Shown: piece after piece, positions 36,950-51,900 of the stretch
Layout: each line of letters begins with the position of its first letter
Position numbering within the stretch: position 1 is the stretch's first letter
Assembly: GCF_037325665.1 (NCBI RefSeq)
Contig: NC_090253.1
Location: forward strand, 11,874,390-11,938,389
DNA length: 64,000 nucleotides
Direction of reading: 5' to 3'
DNA from: Littorina saxatilis
Lineage: Eukaryota > Mollusca > Gastropoda > Littorinimorpha > Littorinidae
Program-made: the position numbers and the translations under genes
Notes under the pieces: model-generated
Databases searched by the model: none
Seen by the model: the letters and a program-made list of their open reading frames with translations, nothing else
What the model was told of the DNA's origin: nothing

Positions 36950-39900
36950 CTGCAAGATAAAATGCATGAGTGAGCACAATAGCAAAGCAACATTTCATGT
37001 GCTGCCTTCTTATTGCTATACCCACTTATTTGCATCTATTCTTTTTCAATCTACCGTACTTTCCGGGTGACAAGGCGCTTTGTTATCTAAGACGCACCCC
37101 CTTCTTTTTAAAAAAAAATTGTAATCCAGTCACCCATTGGACGCAGGGGGCCAATAGGGCGCACCAAAATGACCCAGTTTTTGCCATGAGAGGTGGTTCC
37201 CCTGTCATATCTGAGAGAGGAAACACTTCCTGCATCGGGGTCAGTGACCAAAGGCATTGTGATAGCTGGGTGGCCTTGTTAAAAGACACGACCTTCTTCC
37301 CAGGGGTCAATGACCCAGTTTTTGCCATGAGAGGTGGTTCCCCTGTCATATCTGAGAGAGGAAACACTTCCTGCATCGGGGTCAGTGACCGGTCAGTGAC
37401 CGAGTTTAACAGAGTGGAAATCTGTGTGTGCGGCCAGATCAAAGGCAGGGCAGTACCTAGTAGCTGAAACATGCATTATCACAAGTTGTTTGACTGGTAA
37501 TAATAATAATAATAATAAATAACTTTTCTATAGCGCGAGTCCCATCAATTGGCTCCAGGCGCTTTACAAATTCATTATAGAATAAACTAGCACAAATCAA
37601 CAAGCATACAAAGCATACATTTAACTGAGACATAACACCAAGAACCCAAGCACTAAGCAAAACTTAGCGTACAATGTCAAGGAACTCGAGGAAAAAAGTC
37701 GCGCCTTATGACCCGGAAAGTACGGTATTTGAGTGGTGGTACAGTGGAACCACCCATTTTACAACCTTCCAAAATCTGAGAAAATCAGGTCTTAAATGGG
37801 AGGGAGTTTTAAAATGTAGGTACATGTTATAAAGGCTTTGAACAGAACATCTTATAAAGGAGAGCCTTAAAAAGGAGGAAGTGAGCTGGTAAAAGGGGGA
37901 TTGCACTGCACATAAATGTGTCCAATGTGCTTTACCTTTACTGGCGCAAAATATGAAAACTAATTTAGCACAAATTGTTGACTGTCAAGCACGGAGGGGT
38001 GGTACAGTGACTGTCAAGCACGGAGGGGTGGTGTAGTCCACACTTCTACAATGGTTGATGGAGGCAGGATGGCATGTTCTACATGATTACTTTGCATGAT
38101 GGAGTGGCAGGGGAAGGTGCGAGGGGGTGGTGTATCTTACCTGATCTGCACGAAGACGATGCCATTGATGATGTTGAGAGTCTCCAGCACGCTCTGCAGG
38201 GACGGGGTCTGGATCTGGATGGGGGGGAAGCTGATGCTCTTGTCTCCCTTGTAGATCTCGTTCATCTTCTTCTGCAGCACCACGGCTTGCTGCGTCAGGT
38301 GCTTCAGACACTCCGAGCTCTCTTTGGTGCGCTCGTGAGCCTCGCCAAGCTACATGGAAAATACCAATGTCATTTGCATTTATGACCAAATTACGACTTC
38401 TTTTTTTGACACAGATCTAGCGTGGCCTGGTAGGACCATGAGGGTCCCAATCTATTTCAAGTGGGATATTTGTGTCTAAATGGGAATAACATATCAATAT
38501 ATCATCTAAAACTGTACATATGATGGCCGGAGATAAGACATTGAGCTAGCAGGAAGAATGGCAGTGCAATACTTGTGTAGCAGGGGAAGTAACTACAATA
38601 ACGTGGGTCTGCACGAGTTAAGGTGTTTGTTTAAGTAGCCGTCATGAAGTACGACGGTACTGAAGTGAGGAAAAAACAGCCGGGGGTACTGACTGTGCGT
38701 TTGTAGATGGTGAAAGCCTCCTTCTCGCTGTGCAGGGCGGCCCTGAAGTCACCGCGACACGAGTGAGTCCTGGCCACCAGGTGATAGTTCATGGCTACCT
38801 TCAAGCTGCCCGGCCCAAAGTACCTGTCAAGCACACAGCCCATTGTCAGCACAGAACACACACACAGCCCATTGTCAGCACAGAACACACACACAGCCCA
38901 TTGTCAGCACAGAACACACACACAGCCTATTGTCAGCACAGAACACACACACAGCCCATAGTCAGCACAGAACACACACACAGCCCATTGTCAGCACAGA
39001 ACACACACACAGCCCATTGTCAGCACAGAACACACACACACAGCCCATTGTCAGCACAGAACACACACACAGCCCATTGTCAGCACAGAACACACACACA
39101 GCCCATTGTCAGCACAGAACACACACACAGCCCATTGTCAGCACAGAACACACACACAGCCCATTGTCAGCACAGAACACACACACACAGCCCATTGTCA
39201 GCACAGAATACACACACAGCCCATTGTCAGCACAGAACACACACACAGCCCATTGTCAGCACAGAACACACACACAGCCCATTGTCAGCACAGAATACAC
39301 ACACACAGCCCATTGTCAGCACAGAACACACACACAGCCCATTGTCAGCACAGAACACACACACAGCCCATTGTCAGCACAGAACACACACACAGCCCAT
39401 TGTCAGCACAGAACACACACACAGCCCATTGTCAGCACAGAACACACACACAGCCCATTGTCAGCACAGAACACACACACAGCCCATTGTCAGCACAGAA
39501 CACACACACAGCCCATAGTTATCAAGCTCAACTCCATAGCAGTTTCTAATCTCCTGGTAAAGTAATGACAGCAACAGATGTCTTTCCATTTTAAAAGTAC
39601 ATGTACGATTAATGAGGTATTTGTTTCTTTTCAAGAGTACAATGTTTAAACCAGTACAACATGCAAGACCCATGACTGTGAAAATCAACTCTTCCAACAT
39701 ATGTATTTCTGCGTGTCAACAAACCTTGATACATTTGGACTGAAATCTCACCTGATGTTGAGAGTGAGGGCGTGTTCCAAGAAGCGCAGAGACAGCTCGT
39801 ACTCCTCCACCGCATGCAGGATCAGACCGATGTTGGACTGCAACACACAACACAACACATGTAACACCATGTTTTGAGGGGGCAAAAAAAAAATCATTGG

Positions 39901-42900
39901 TGACTTTAAAACTTCTCACGTTTGATAACACTGAACGCTTCAATGGAGGGTTTAACCTTATTACAAACGAGACACACACATGAAAGTGACAGAGAAAATA
40001 TATTCTAAAACGACACTCTACGTTCTAAAGACAACAGTTACAATGAAGACAAAAGTGGTGACTAAATGCAGCTGAAATTACACAAAAGAAAATTAAACCT
40101 ATTTTTGGGGGGGTTAACCTGTGTGCATCTGTGTGAGTGTGTGCCAGTGTGATGGAGGACTCACATCTGTGTGAGTGCATGCATGCATCTATGAGTGTGT
40201 GCCAGTGTGATGGAGGACTCACAACTGTGTGAGTGTGTGCCAGTGTGATGGAGGACTCACATCTGTGTGAGTGCATGCATGCATCTGTGAGTGTGTGCAT
40301 CTGTGTGAGTGCATGCATGCATCTGTGAGTGTGTGCCAGTGTGAGTGCATGCATGCATCTGTGAGTGTGTGCATCTGTGTGAGTGCATGCATGCATCTGT
40401 GAGTGTGTGCATCTGTGTGAGTGCATGCATGCATCTGTGAGTGTGTGCATCTGTGTGAGTGCATGCATGCATCTGTGAGTGTGTGCCAGTGTGATGGAGG
40501 ACTCACATCGATGAGGCCGATCTCGGGGTGGTTCTCCCCGTGACACAGCAGCGCCAGGTAGCGAGCGCGGTACATCAGACGCAGAGCGTTGGGCACCTGG
40601 TTGTTGGCAAAGCAGTACAGGGCTAGGTGGGCCTGAAATAGAGCATAATAATGTTGAGGTGGCATCCAAAATATGTAATCATGTCATTATTACACTGACA
40701 CCAGACTTTTCAACTGAAATTCATCTGTTCTCTAAATAACTGAACGGGGACACACATTTCTTGTCAAGCATGTTGCACATGCACGAAAAGGAATAAAAAT
40801 TCTGTTCCCAATGAAAGGGGCTCTTCCTAAATGGTAAGACAAGACGCACATATTCTGTGATGGTGTTGGGCTGGTCTTATCCACACCTATACTAGACTAA
40901 CACTACACAAGACTGAATCCTACAGTAGTGATGGACTCACATATTCAGTGATGGTGTTTGGGTGGTCCACTCCCAGCACTCTCTCGCTCATCAACACTGC
41001 ACGCTGCTGGAAAGACATGGCCTGCACACAATAACACACAACATACATTAACTTGCATCAAACGAAAAGCTTGCTTCATAAAACTGGGTAGTACATTATG
41101 TGAGACTTGAGGGTGAATATAGGGGAGCCAGGGCTACATTATGTCCAAACCTCAAACTGACCATTTCTACACCTCATAACATGCATTGCTTAAAGTTTCA
41201 AAACATACACCTATGCCCGAGAGTCTAATACCCATTGTTCACTACCTCAGAATCAACACGGTACATTTTTTAAGATCACCATATTATTATATGATGTAGT
41301 TGAGTCTAGCCAGGAGACAGTAACACCTATACACACCCCAGTATAACCACACACACTGTACCTCTGGGTAGTCTCCCATGATGTAGTTGAGCCTGGCGAG
41401 GAGTCTCAGACAGGCGGCGATCTCGGAGTGCATGGCACCGTACACGTTGTTGAGCAGGTTGAGGGCCTCACTGATCAGCTCGTAACCCTCCCGCAGCGAC
41501 CCAGCCTGGATCTTGCTCTGGCCGCTAGAGAAAAAGTGGAACGCGTCCGTCGCCTGGGGAACAAGACATGCACCAAGTTAAGGTCCACCCCAATTACTGA
41601 GAGTTCTCTTACAGTCACTTCTTTTGCATTCGCAGGTTGCAATTTTTGTATTATTTGGTCTTAATCGATCGAGTGTACGCACAAAGGGGGATAAGGCACT
41701 AGCAGGTCTGCTCATAAGTTGACCTGGGAGATCAGGAAAATCTCCACCCTTAACCCATCGGGCACAGCCTGGTTTCAAACCCCAAACCTTCCACATGGAC
41801 GGATTATGTTTTTACCACTAGACTATAGCCCACGCCTGATGGTCTCCATTTTCTTTTTCTTCTGTGTCTGATCTCTCTCTAACTCTTCTCTCTCTCTCTA
41901 ACTCTTCTCTTTTTACATTTAGTCAAGTTTTGACTAAATGTTTTAACATAGAGGGGGAATCGAGACGAGGGTCGTGGTGTATGTGTGTCTGTCTGTCTGT
42001 GCGTGTGTGTGTGTAGAGCGATTCAGACCAAACTACTGGACCGATCTTTATGAAATTTGACATGAGAGTTCCTGGGAATGATATCCCCGGACGTTTTTTT
42101 CATTTTTTCGATAAATACCTTTGATGACGTCATATCCGCCTTTTTGTAAAAGTTGAGGCGGCACTGTCACACCCTCATTTTTCAATCAAATTGATTGAAA
42201 TTTTTGTAAAGCAATCTTCGACGAAGGCCGGACTTCGGTATTGCATTTCAGCTTGGTGGCTTAAAAACTAATTAATGACTTTGCTCATTAAAAATCTGAA
42301 AATTGTAATAACATTATTTTTTTTATATAATTATAATTATATAAAACAATCCAAATGTACGTTCATCTTATTCTACATCATTTCCTGATTCCAAAAACAT
42401 ATAAATATGTTTTATTTGGATTAAAAACAAGCTCTGAAAATTAAAAATATAAAAATTATGATCAAAATTAAATTTCCGAAATCGATTTAAAAACAATTTC
42501 ATCTTATTCCGTGTCGGTTCCTGATTCCAAAAACATATTGATATGATATGTTTGGATTAAAAACACGCTCAGAAAGTAAAAACGAATAGAGGTACAGAAA
42601 AGCGTGCTATGTAGCACAGCGAAACCACTTCCGCGCTGAACAGGCTCGTCAGTTTCACTCCGTTTTGCACAAGCGGCGGACTACGGTCATTGTGAAAAAA
42701 TGCAGTGCGTTCAGTTTTTCTTCTTCTTCTGCGTTCGTCGGCTGAAACTCCCACGTACACTCGTGTTTTTTGCACGAGTGGAGTTTTACGTGTATGACCG
42801 TTTTTACCCCGCCATTAAGGCAGCCATGCGCCGCTTTCGGAGGAAGCATGCTGGGTATTTTCGTGTTTCTATAACCCACCGAACTCTGACATGGATTGCA

Positions 42901-45900
42901 GGATCTTTTCCGTGCGCACTTGTTCTTGTGCTTGCGTGTACACACGAAGGGGGATAAGCCACTAGCAGGTCTGCACATAAGTGTACCTGGGAGATCGGAA
43001 AAATCTCCACACTTAACCCACCAGGCGGCCGAGGCCGGGATTCGAACCCTCGACCTTCCGATTAAGAGGCCGACGTCTTACCACCCCGCCATAGCGCCCG
43101 TCGTGCGTTCAGTTTCATTCTGTGAGTTCCACAGCTTGACTAAATGTTGTAATTTCGCCTTACGCGACTTGTTTCTTCTGTGCCTCTCTCTCTCTGCCTG
43201 ATCTCTCTCTCTCTAACTCTTCTCTTTTTTCTTTCCCTGTACTTTCCACATCACAACACTACTGCTTACATGCTACTCGAACAGCTCTCTATAACACAAA
43301 CATTTTGTTAATCCATCATCACCTGTCGAATTTAGAGAAGAAACAGAAAATCAAAGGGAAGTCTTAAACCCAACACTGTCTGACACCCACCCTGTGACTG
43401 GTGTGTTTGACGATGGGCGTGGTAACAGTGACGAGTGACAGACAGAAACATGAAATCAATCAATATTAGGCCTATATCGCGCGTATTCCGTGGGTACAGT
43501 TCTAAGCGCAGGGATTTATTTTTTCAGAGAGAAGACAACACGGCTACCTACCCTGGGACTGATGTGTTTGACGATGGGCGTGGTGTTGATGATGTCGTCT
43601 TCGTAGAACAGCTGTTTGTTGCGCACCTCAAGGTTGACCTCGCGCAGCAGTAACTGCACGCCCGCTGCACGGCAAAACGCTCGCAGCAACGACACTCGCT
43701 GCAAGCCGTAACGCTCTGTCGCACTCTCCATGGAGTCACTGCAAACACAAGTATCAAAAATACTTCAATGTAACAACAGTAGGGGGAACATTCTTTGCAA
43801 GAACTTAGGATTTAGTGCCCGCAAGTTCACATGGCACTTTCTACGGAGTGACTGCAATCATGTGTCAAACACACCAATGTCAAAGAACTTGGCATTCAGT
43901 GATACAAGTCAGAAAGGGTGGGTGTCTGATTTACATACATCTCTTCAAGAGCAAACTCTGTCACCAAAGCATAGCAAAATTGGAGTGAAGTTTGTGCTAA
44001 AGGCTCATGCCCAGAGACAGCGAGAGAGAGAGAAACAATAGCGGCAGCAGCCCTACCATTCCAGAGTGTATCCATAGTAGTCGGCCACCTCATCCACAAT
44101 CTTCTTCCACAGAGTTTTTGGCGTGTCCGACACCCACTCAGAGTTGTCTGCACACAACATTCACACACGTCTCACTTGGGTTTCAATCAGTTTGGGTTAT
44201 CCTTGCCTAAAAAACTCAATGTATTATATGTTGTTCTTTGACAGAAGCTTTTATTCATAATTCAGAAACCTATTGGAAAATAAAAAGGTAGTTCTTTTTG
44301 ACTCCAGCTCCTCAAATGAACAAATTAATCTTTCTTTAACCTTCTTGCTGCCCATAGGATGTTAGCTGACGTCCTGGGTAACATGCTTTAACCGGCAACA
44401 AACCGTTCAATAAACAACAACAAAATATTGAATGGCAGCGAACAGGTGAGGTTAAAAAAAAAAAGTTCCAAAGAAAAGAAACACTCATGAAAGCACTACT
44501 GCCCCAGTGCATCCGACAGTGACAGTGGAGCTAATCCTACTGACAAGAGCCGAAACTGAAATGAAGACAGGTGTTGATGTTACTATGTCCACTCACCCAC
44601 GGCAAACACACTGCTCTGTTTGTTCCTCCGCTTGTTCTTCTTCCTGGCTTTAGTTTGGAGCTGAAACACGATCACACCTTGCAGACTTTGTTTTCCACAG
44701 CACAGATACAGTGTGCACTCTCTATACATGTGTCTACAGGACTGATGAGTATAGAAGTTCATTTTATATTCTTCCTTCGTTTTCCAGAGACTATGTGAGA
44801 TATATGACTGAAAGTCAAGCAAAATTGGTATCATTTGGGCTCATAAGGATATATATGTACATTGAAAACATTTCCTGTTTGTTTTCTTTTCAGCGCAAGT
44901 GATTTCCCCCCCAGCATCTCCCCACCCACCCCATCCCGCCCCACCTCACCCCCTACCTAGCGCCTAAAATAACGTGTATATATATTTTCTGCGCTTTGTG
45001 TCAGCACTGTTTGTGTGTGTGTAAATAGTACCGTTGACACGTTTTTATATAGAAGCCTACTGTGGTTCTTGTGCTTAGGCTGTGTATTGGACTGTCACTG
45101 TATGCCTGCATTATTAGTTGTCAGTAATTATTACATGTGCTGATTGTTCTCTTTGCCTGCGCGCGTATAGTATGTTGGTTATGTTTGGTCATAGTATGTT
45201 TGTTTGTGTTTGGTCGTTATCTTGCCTGTGCGTGTATTGTATGTTTGGTCGCTTTCTTTGCCTGTGCATGTATAGTTTGTTGGTTATGTTTGGTCGGTTT
45301 CTTTGCCTGTGCGTGTATAGTATGCTTGGTCGATGTATGTATTGTAAAGCGCTAAGAGTAGACATTTTTCTAGAATAGCGCTATAAAAGTTTGCATTATT
45401 ATTATTGTTAAATGTCTGTATGTTTCAAATGAAATTCAATACCTTTTGAACTAAAAAAAAAAAATGACCTATCTGTCACCAAAAATTACACATCCTCTGT
45501 AAAGAACAACACAGAATAAGGAGAATGTGTAAGACCAAGAAAGCGTCAGAATCAACCACAATAAGAACACCACAGAATAAGGAGAATGTGTAAGACCAAG
45601 AAAGCGTCAGAATCAACCACACTAAAAACAACACAGAATAAGGAGAATGTGTAAGACCAAGAAAGCGTCAGAATCAACCACAATAAGAACACCACAGAAT
45701 AAGGAGAATGTGTAAGACCAAGAAAGCGTCAGAATCAACCACAATAAGAACACCACAGAATAAGGAGAATGTGTAAGACCAAGAAAGCGTCAGAATCAAC
45801 CACAATAAGAACACCACAGAATAAGGAGAATGTGTAAGACCAAGAAAGTGTCAGAATCAACCACACTAAAAACAACACAGAATAAGGAGAATGTGTAAGA

Positions 45901-48900
45901 CCAAGAAAGCGTCAGAATCAACCACACTAAAAACAACACAGAATAAGGAGAATGTGTAAGACCAAGAAAGCGTCAGAATCAACCACAATAAGAACAACAC
46001 AGAATAAGGAGAATGTGTAAGACCAAGAAAGCGTCAGAATCAACCACAATAAGAACACCACAGAATAAGGAGAATGTGTAAGACCAAGAAAGCGTCAGAA
46101 TCAACCACAATAAAAACAACACAGAATAAGGAGAATGTGTAAGACCAAGAAAGTGTCAGAATCAACCACACTAAAAACAACACAGAATAAGGAGAATGTG
46201 TAAGACCAAGAAAGCGTCAGAATCAACCACACTAAAAACAACACAGAATAAGGAGAATGTGTAAGACCAAGAAAGCGTCAGAATCAACCACACTAAAAAC
46301 AACACAGAATAAGGAGAATGTGTAAGACCAAGAAAGTGTCAGAATCAACCACACTAAAAACAACACAGAATAAGGAGAATGTGTAAGACCAAGAAAGCGT
46401 CAGAATCAACCACACTAAAAACAACACAGAATAAGGAGAATGTGTAAGACCAAGAAAGCGTCAGAATCAACCACACTAAAAACAACACAGAATAAGGAGA
46501 ATGTGTAAGACCAAGAAAGCGTCAGAATCAACCACACTAAAAACAACACAGAATAAGGAGAATGTGTAAGACCAAGAAAGTGTCAGAATCAACCACAGAA
46601 TAAGGAGAATGTGTAAGACCAAGAAAGTGTCAGAATCAACCACAGAATAAGGAGAATGTGTAAGACCAAGAAAGTGTCAGAATCAACCACAGAATAAGGA
46701 GAATGTGTAAGACCAAGAAAGTGTCAGAATCAACCACAGAATAAGGAGAATGTGTAAGACCAAGAAAGTGTCAGAATCAACCACAGAATAAGGAGAATGT
46801 GTAAGACCAAGAAAGTGTCAGAATCAACCACAGAATAAGGAGAATGTGTAAGACCAAGAAAGTGTCAGAATCAACCACAGAATAAGGAGAATGTGTAAGA
46901 CCAAGAAAGTGTCAGAATCAACCACAGAATAAGGAGAATGTGTAAGACCAAGAAAGCATCAGAATCAACCACAGAATAAGGAGAATGTGTAAGACCAAGA
47001 AAGTGTCAGAATCAACCACAGAATAAGGAGAATGTGTAAGACCAAGAAAGTGTCAGAATCAACCACAGAATAAGGAGAATGTGTAAGACCAAGAAAGCGT
47101 CAGAATCAACCACAATAAGAACAACACAGAATAAGGAGAATGTGTAAGACCAAGAAAGCGTCAGAATCAACCACACTAAAAGACGAATTCCGGAAATAAC
47201 TCAGTCGGTGTTTTATGGAAAAGTTGCTTTCCCTTGTTCTTGCTTCCTTCCCATAGAAACTTAACATTGTAGGCTTGCCTAAGCGTTTCTATAGAAACAA
47301 GGGAAAGTTACTCTTCCACAACCAATGACAACTTGACTGAGTTCTTTGCGGAATTGGTCTGTTCAAAACAAAATTCAAGACAAAATAAATTCTTGTTGTA
47401 AGCGAGACGAGCGTGAGCACTGACCTCTTCTGCGTTGACCTGAGCGTGGGGCGAGGGGTAGGATCCCAGCAGACAGTTGAGGAAGTGACTGATGGCCGAT
47501 GACAGGTTCATCATGTCGACCCCCTGCATGTAGCCCTTGAACATGTGCTTGGCCCCGCGACATATCAACTCACTGATCGCTATACTCTGCACACACACAC
47601 ACACATCACAAAGCTTTTCAACACAGATAGACAGGAAGGAGGCAAGGAAGGAGGCAATCTATGTTATTTGTATCTAATCTATGAAGTCTTCTTCATAACG
47701 GAAACAGAACATCTCTGACACATACCAAACATCATCATCCTGACAGTTTCCTGTTCAGATTGTGAATGTTTTTAATAAATTAACTTCACAAAAGAGCTAC
47801 TGGTATCTGTTCAAAAATTAATTAAAAAAACCTCCAACACCTTTGCGCACAAATCACCCAGACTGTTGATAGTTTTCTATGTGTGCAAAGTTGGCTAGGA
47901 TGGAAAGAAAAGAGGACTTACAAAGACGTAGCCGACAGAGGAATACTTGGCGAACATCTCGGCCACCTTGCCCAGGTACCTCATATTGATGCCCCTGAAA
48001 CACAGCAACACACAGTGCAGTCAGTATTACACCCACAGTCATCACACCACTGAAACCCTGCCGCTCAGTCTCAATCATTTTGGTATGTACTTCATCTTCT
48101 TCTGCATTTATGGGCTTTAACTCCCACATACACCCGTGTTTTCACCCAGCCATACTCCTATTTCAAGGAAGGCATGCTTGGTATTTTTGTTTTTTTTATA
48201 ACCAACCAAACTCTGTCATGGATTGCAGGATCTTTTCCGTGTGCACTTGGTATTGTGCTTGCAGGTACACAGAAGGGTGATAAGGCACTTAGAGATCGGA
48301 AAAATCTCCAAACTTAACCCAACAGGTGCGGCCAGGATTCGAACTCTACCCTTTCCGCATGGGAGGCTGGCGTCTTATCCAATTGGCCATTGCGCCCTTC
48401 TGTGTGGTATGTACCTCAGCCAACAAAGCAAAGGATCTGACTGCATGGTCAGCCAAGCCAACAGTACAACGGAGCTATCTCCGCACCCCTGCCGTCTCCA
48501 TCACCCTATTAACATCTTCCCTCTCTGGCTGATCTCTCTTTCCCACTCATGTACACCATCCAGCTCTTATCACAGCCAAGCATAGTGTCCACTCACCTGG
48601 CGTGCATGGCTTCGGACAGCGTGATGCCGTCAATGGGAGATGATGAGTGGTCCAGACAGTCACTGATCTGTAACACAACCAATGCTCAGGTGTAGACAGT
48701 GCTTTAACGTTCAGAGATGTCACACTCATAGAAGAAAAATAAAAACAATCACAAACACAGATTGAAAATTAAATGGTTGTGGGGAGGAATGCAAGTACCG
48801 TACTTTCCGGGTGACAAGGCGCTTCGTTATACTAGACGCACCCCCTTTTTAAAAAAAATTGTAATCCAGTCACCCATTGGACGCAGGGGGCTGATAGGGC

Positions 48901-51900
48901 GCACCAAAATGACCCAGTTTTTGCCATGAGAGGTGGTTCCCCTGTCATATCTGAGAGAGGAAACACTTCCTGCACCGGGGTCAGTGACCGACTTTAACTG
49001 AGTGAAAATATGTGTGCTCTGTGTGTGCGGCCAGATCAAAGGCATTGTGGTAGCTGGGTGGCCTTGTTTATAGACACGACCTTCTTCCCAGGGGTCAATG
49101 ACCCAGTTTTTGCCATGAGAGGTGGTTCCCCTGTCATATCTGAGAGGAAACACTTCCTGCACCGGGGTCAGTGACCGAGTTTAACAGAGTGGAAATCTGT
49201 GTGTGCGGCCAGATCAAAGGCAGGGCAGTACCTAGTAGCTGAAACATGCCTTATCACAAGTTGTTTGACTGGTACTCAAGCGGTCTCTTTGATTTGTTTC
49301 GTATTTCATACACGGATTAGGCGCTTATTATACAAGACGCAGGGGTCGAACTCGAGGAAAAAAGTCGCGCCTTATGACCCGGAAAGTACGGTAATATGGA
49401 GATCTTGACAAAGGTATCATGTTTCTTCTTCTTCTGCATTCGTGGGCTGAAACTCCCACGTACACTCGTGTTTTTTGCACGAGTGGAGTTTTACGTGTAT
49501 GACCGTTTTTTACCCCGCCATTTAGGCAGCCATACGCCGCTTTCGGAGGAAGCATGCTGGGTATTTTCGTGTTTCTATAACCCACCGAACTCTGATATGG
49601 ATTACAGGATCTTTTTCGTGCGCACTTGGTCTTGTGCTTGCGTGTACACACGGGGGTGTTCGGACACCGAGGAGAGTCTGCACACAAAGTTGACTGAGAA
49701 ATAAATCTCTCGCCGAACGTAGGGACGAACTCACGCTGACAGCGGCCAACTGGATACAAATCCAGCGCGCTACCGACTGAGCTACATCCCCGCTCTAGGT
49801 ATCATGTTGATTCTGGGAAAGTGAAAAATGTCTACACTCTAGAAATAGATGAGGGTGGTGTTAACTTGTGGGGATTCTGTGAAAGAGTGATTGAGTCTGT
49901 CTTGTGATGGTTTATTAACCATGTGTAGCTTCAGTCTGTTTCTAGTTTCAGCGACTTTGCAAAATCAAGCGTACACCAGCAAACACTACACGGGTTTGCT
50001 ATGAACCCTGGCACCAAGTCCCCTGTCGCTGCCTGTCATGACGACCAATACTTGTGTGAAGTTGCGAGACTCACCAGTGTAGGTATCTGATGCAACACCA
50101 TGAACTCTGCGGCATCTTTGACCAGCTGTTTCTCTCTCTGGAACGTCTCTCCCTGCAACACAGACAGATATTGTGTGAGTAACTTGCAACACACAGATAT
50201 TGTGTGAGTAACTTGCAACACACAGACATTGTGTGAGTAACTTGCAACACACAGATATTGTGAGTAACTTGCAACACACAGACATTGTGTGAGTAACTTG
50301 CAACACACAGACATTGTGTGAGTAACTTGCAACACACAGATATTGTGTGAGTAACTTGCAACACACAGATATTGTGCGAGTAACTTGCAACACACAGACA
50401 TTGTGTGAGTAACTTGCAACACACAGATATTGTGTGAGTAACTTGCAACACACAGACATTGTATGAGTAACTTGCAACACACATATTGTGTGAGTAACTT
50501 GCAACACACAGACATTGTATGAGTAACTTGCAACACACAGATATTGTGTGAGTAACTTGCAACACACAGATATTGTGTGAGTAACTTGCAACACACATAT
50601 TGTGTGAGTAACTTGCAACACACAGATATTGTGCGAGTAACTTGCAACACACAGACATTGTGTGAGTAACTTGCAACACACATATTGTGTGAGTAACTTG
50701 CAACACACAGATATTGTGTGAGTAACTTGCAACTCACAGATATTGTGTGAGTAACTTGCAACTCACAGATATTGTGTGAGTAACTTGCAACACACAGATA
50801 TTGTGTGAGTAACTTGCAACTCACAGACTTTCTTTCTTTCTTTATTTGGTGTTTAACGTCGTTTTCAACCACGAAGGTTATATCGCGACGAGGGAAAGGG
50901 GGAAGATGGGATAGGGGAAAGGGGGGGGAGATGGGATAGAGCCACTTGTTAAGTGTTTCTTGTTCACAAAAGCACTAATCAAAACATTGCTCCAGGGGCT
51001 TGCAACGTAGTACAATATATGACCTTACTGGGAGAATGCAAGTTTCCAGTACAAAGGACTAAACATTGCAACTCAGACATTGTGTGAGTAACTTGCAACA
51101 CACACATATTGTGTGAGTAACTTGCAACACACAGATATTGTGTGAGTAACTTGCAACTCACAGATAGTGTGAGTAACTTACAACACACACATATTGTGTG
51201 AGTAACTTGCAACACACATATTGTGTGAGTAACTTGCAACACACACATATTGTGTGAGTAACTTGCAACTCACAGACATTGTGTGAGTAACTTGCAGCAC
51301 ACAGATATTGTGTGAGTAACTTGTAACACACAGACATTGTGTGAGTAACTTGCAACACACAGATATTGTGCGAGTAACTTGCAACACACAGATATTGTGC
51401 GAGTAACTTGCAACACACAGACATTGTGTGAGTAACTTGCAACACAGATATTGTGTGAGTAACTTGCAACACACAGATATTGTGTGAGTAACTTGCAACA
51501 CAGATATTGTGTGAGTAACTTGCAACACACAGATATTGTGTGAGTAACTTGCAACACACAGACATAGTGTGAGTAACTTGCAACACACAGACATTGTGTG
51601 AGTAACTTGCAACACACAGACATTGTGTGAGTAACTTGCAACACACAGACATTGTGTGAGTAACTTGCAACACACAGACATTGTGTGAGTAACTTGCAAC
51701 ACACAGACATTGTGTGAGTAACTTGCAACACACAGACATTGTGTGAGTAACTTGCAACACACAGACATTGTGTGAGTAACTTGCAACACACAGATATTGT
51801 GTGAGTAACTTGCAACACACAGACATTGTGTGAGTAACTTGCAACACACAGATATTGTGTGAGTAACTTGCAACACACAGACATTGTGTGAGTAACTTGC

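Noticed and set aside
38730-39565. 240-262-residue His/Thr/Gln-rich frames
   Set aside because: They run through the 29-base array in a CLUH intron on the opposite strand; no coding signal.
42990-43102. Second tRNA-like gene with GGGTTCGAATCCC
   Set aside because: It is the head of a SINE inserted in repeat F with a 13-base duplication.
45500-47180. CRISPR-like array
   Set aside because: Units are contiguous with no unique spacers, the DNA is animal, and there are no cas genes; it is a minisatellite.
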